A stretch of 7,301 bases of DNA from an uncultured Gammaproteobacteria bacterium (lineage in GTDB: Bacteria; Pseudomonadota; Gammaproteobacteria; SZUA-140): the NCBI GenBank assembly GCA_945788675.1, contig CALZMY010000068.1, positions 1 to 7,301 on the forward strand. Reading direction: 5' to 3'. Below, in pieces: positions 6,347 through 7,301 of the stretch; the stretch's first letter is position 1; every line of letters starts with the position of its first letter. Both the position numbers and the translations under genes were made by a program. Below the pieces are notes generated by a model that was not told where the DNA came from, searched no databases, and saw only the letters and a program-made list of their open reading frames with translations.

Positions 6347-7301
6347 GACTCATCCTCAATACGCTGTTGACCACCACTGCGATTCTTCGCACGTTGCGAT
6401 TGATACTGAAATTTGCGCCGTAACAGGCCACCGGGATCATCGGGGATGCGGCGCAACCACAGATCATTGGCCTGCTGTATCTCGGCCTGCGCTTCACTCA
6501 GCTCACTGGCGCTGGCGGCAGTCGTCTCATCTGATTGCGCCTCGCCCTCATCCGCTTCCGCCTGCACCACATCCGACGCCTCATCGCCACGCTCATCAGT
6601 GGTCTCATCGCCACCCTCGGACAGCTGACGATCCTGCTCATTTTTAAGCTCATCTTGCTGATCGCCGTTTTCACCCTGCGAAGACTGCGACTGCTGAGGC
6701 TTCTCCTCCGCACCTTCGGAAGCAGATGAAGAGTCACCCGATTGAGACCCATCCGACTGGGCATCATCTGGCGCTCCTGACTGAGACGGCTGCTGTTGCG
6801 AATCACCCGACTGCGATTCACCTTGCTGTGACGACTCTCCTTTATCCCCAGGTTTATCCTCTGATGAATCTGACTGCGAGCTGTCGGATTGCGAATCACC
6901 AGATTCCTGCTGTAACTGCTGCTGCACCAGCTCACGGTTGTACGCTGCATCTGCATGTCCCGGCTGCAGGCCTAGCGCCTGATCATAGGCGTCGATAGCC
7001 GCCTGCCACTGTTTTAGCTGCGCATGCGCGTTGCCCTTATTATAAAATGCATCCGCATTCGCTAACCCGTCCAGCGCATCGATACTTTGTTGATAATCAC
7101 CATTACGATAGTGCGCCGCGGCCTGCCACGCCTTATTATCAAATAACGCGGCCGCCTGTGACACATTATCGTTGTCAAAGGCGCGTGCCGCTCGCTGGTC
7201 AGGGCTCGACCAGAGATCATCCCACCACGATGGGCTGTTCTCAGCCGCTTGAACACTCCCGGGCGACGCCAGCATCAGCGGTAACACCACCAGGCTGACC
7301 A
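6340..7301 (-). CDS. TPR protein of Bat operon, 5' end cut by window edge (BatB/BatC-like)
   Basis: The frame is open to the window edge. A GTG at 7290 would give 316 residues, but the reading continues upstream with VSLV, so I treat it as partial. A hydrophobic stretch just upstream of AENSPSWWDDLW is either a signal peptide or, more likely, the last membrane helix of a BatB-type VWA protein to which gammaproteobacterial TPR tails are fused. Numbering from the GTG, TPR-like repeats lie at about 53-115 (AWQAAAHYRNGDYQQSIDAL; AFYNKGNAHAQLKQWQAAID). A Ser/Gln/Asp/Glu/Gly-rich linker follows (about 127-265). The end is the conserved-looking WLRRIPDDPGGLLRRKFQYQ (278-297). The TPR part should face the periplasm and bind partner Bat proteins, which is inference. 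It overlaps batD by 7 nt. Confidence 0.88.
   Translation of the reverse strand, partial: VSLVVLPLMLASPGSVQAAENSPSWWDDLWSSPDQRAARAFDNDNVSQAAALFDNKAWQAAAHYRNGDYQQSIDALDGLANADAFYNKGNAHAQLKQWQAAIDAYDQALGLQPGHADAAYNRELVQQQLQQESGDSQSDSSQSDSSEDKPGDKGESSQQGESQSGDSQQQPSQSGAPDDAQSDGSQSGDSSSASEGAEEKPQQSQSSQGENGDQQDELKNEQDRQLSEGGDETTDERGDEASDVVQAEADEGEAQSDETTAASASELSEAQAEIQQANDLWLRRIPDDPGGLLRRKFQYQSQRAKNRSGGQQRIEDESW

Noticed and set aside
6165..6647. 160-codon plus-strand ORF opposite batD and the TPR gene
   Set aside because: It spans the overlap of two well-supported minus-strand genes. Its His/Pro-rich translation is typical of an antisense frame.
6498..6956. 152-codon minus-strand ORF in another frame of the TPR gene
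   Set aside because: It is an Arg/Ser/Met-rich out-of-frame reading of the low-complexity linker, with no family resemblance.

Overview
The window looks like chromosomal DNA of a Gram-negative proteobacterium, most likely a gammaproteobacterium. The main reason is the Bat (aerotolerance-type) pair at the right: a TPR protein ending in a WLRRIPDDPGG-type tail, overlapping a BatD gene. This arrangement is familiar from gammaproteobacteria. Dense two-component and c-di-GMP-type signalling genes fit a free-living or facultatively symbiotic environmental bacterium. The species cannot be named from the sequence alone. No mobile-element genes, rRNA, tRNA or CRISPR array were seen.

Layout. Positions 1-268 are non-coding and hold a long imperfect inverted repeat (about 4-124), probably a dispersed palindromic element, and a separate hairpin (201-227). 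Positions 269-976 (+) encode a 235-residue conserved-hypothetical-type protein with a cysteine/histidine cluster. It converges on a three-gene minus-strand signalling block. In transcription order (right to left) the block is: a response regulator with a REC domain, coiled coil and PAS-like region (3414-4232); a stand-alone HDOD protein (2481-3317); and a response regulator with REC, coiled coil, a degenerate HD-GYP domain and a small C-terminal module (1000-2328). No histidine kinase is present in the window. The gap upstream of the block (4233-4606) holds a short ORF overlapping the first regulator's start by TGATG, and the terminator of the next operon. Positions 4607-7301 (-) are the end of a Bat operon: the 3' part of a TPR protein, probably the tail of a larger BatB-like protein cut by the window edge, translationally coupled to batD. 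A perfect 11-bp hairpin with a T-rich tail lies 54 nt past batD.

How the genes may work together. The two REC domains are clearly related to each other, including the KPW segment, and should receive phosphate from kinases encoded elsewhere. Between them sits an HDOD protein that keeps its HD-type ligand residues. The HD-GYP domain has lost most of its metal-binding residues and the Tyr of GYP. The likely reading is a phosphorelay-controlled signalling module in which the HD-GYP domain works as a binding or scaffold domain rather than as a c-di-GMP phosphodiesterase; this is inference. The Bat genes form a separate envelope-associated operon.

The most interesting points are the catalytically dead-looking HD-GYP regulator, the closely related REC pair around an HDOD protein, the short ORFs abutting two of the regulator starts, and the terminal-repeat element at the left edge.
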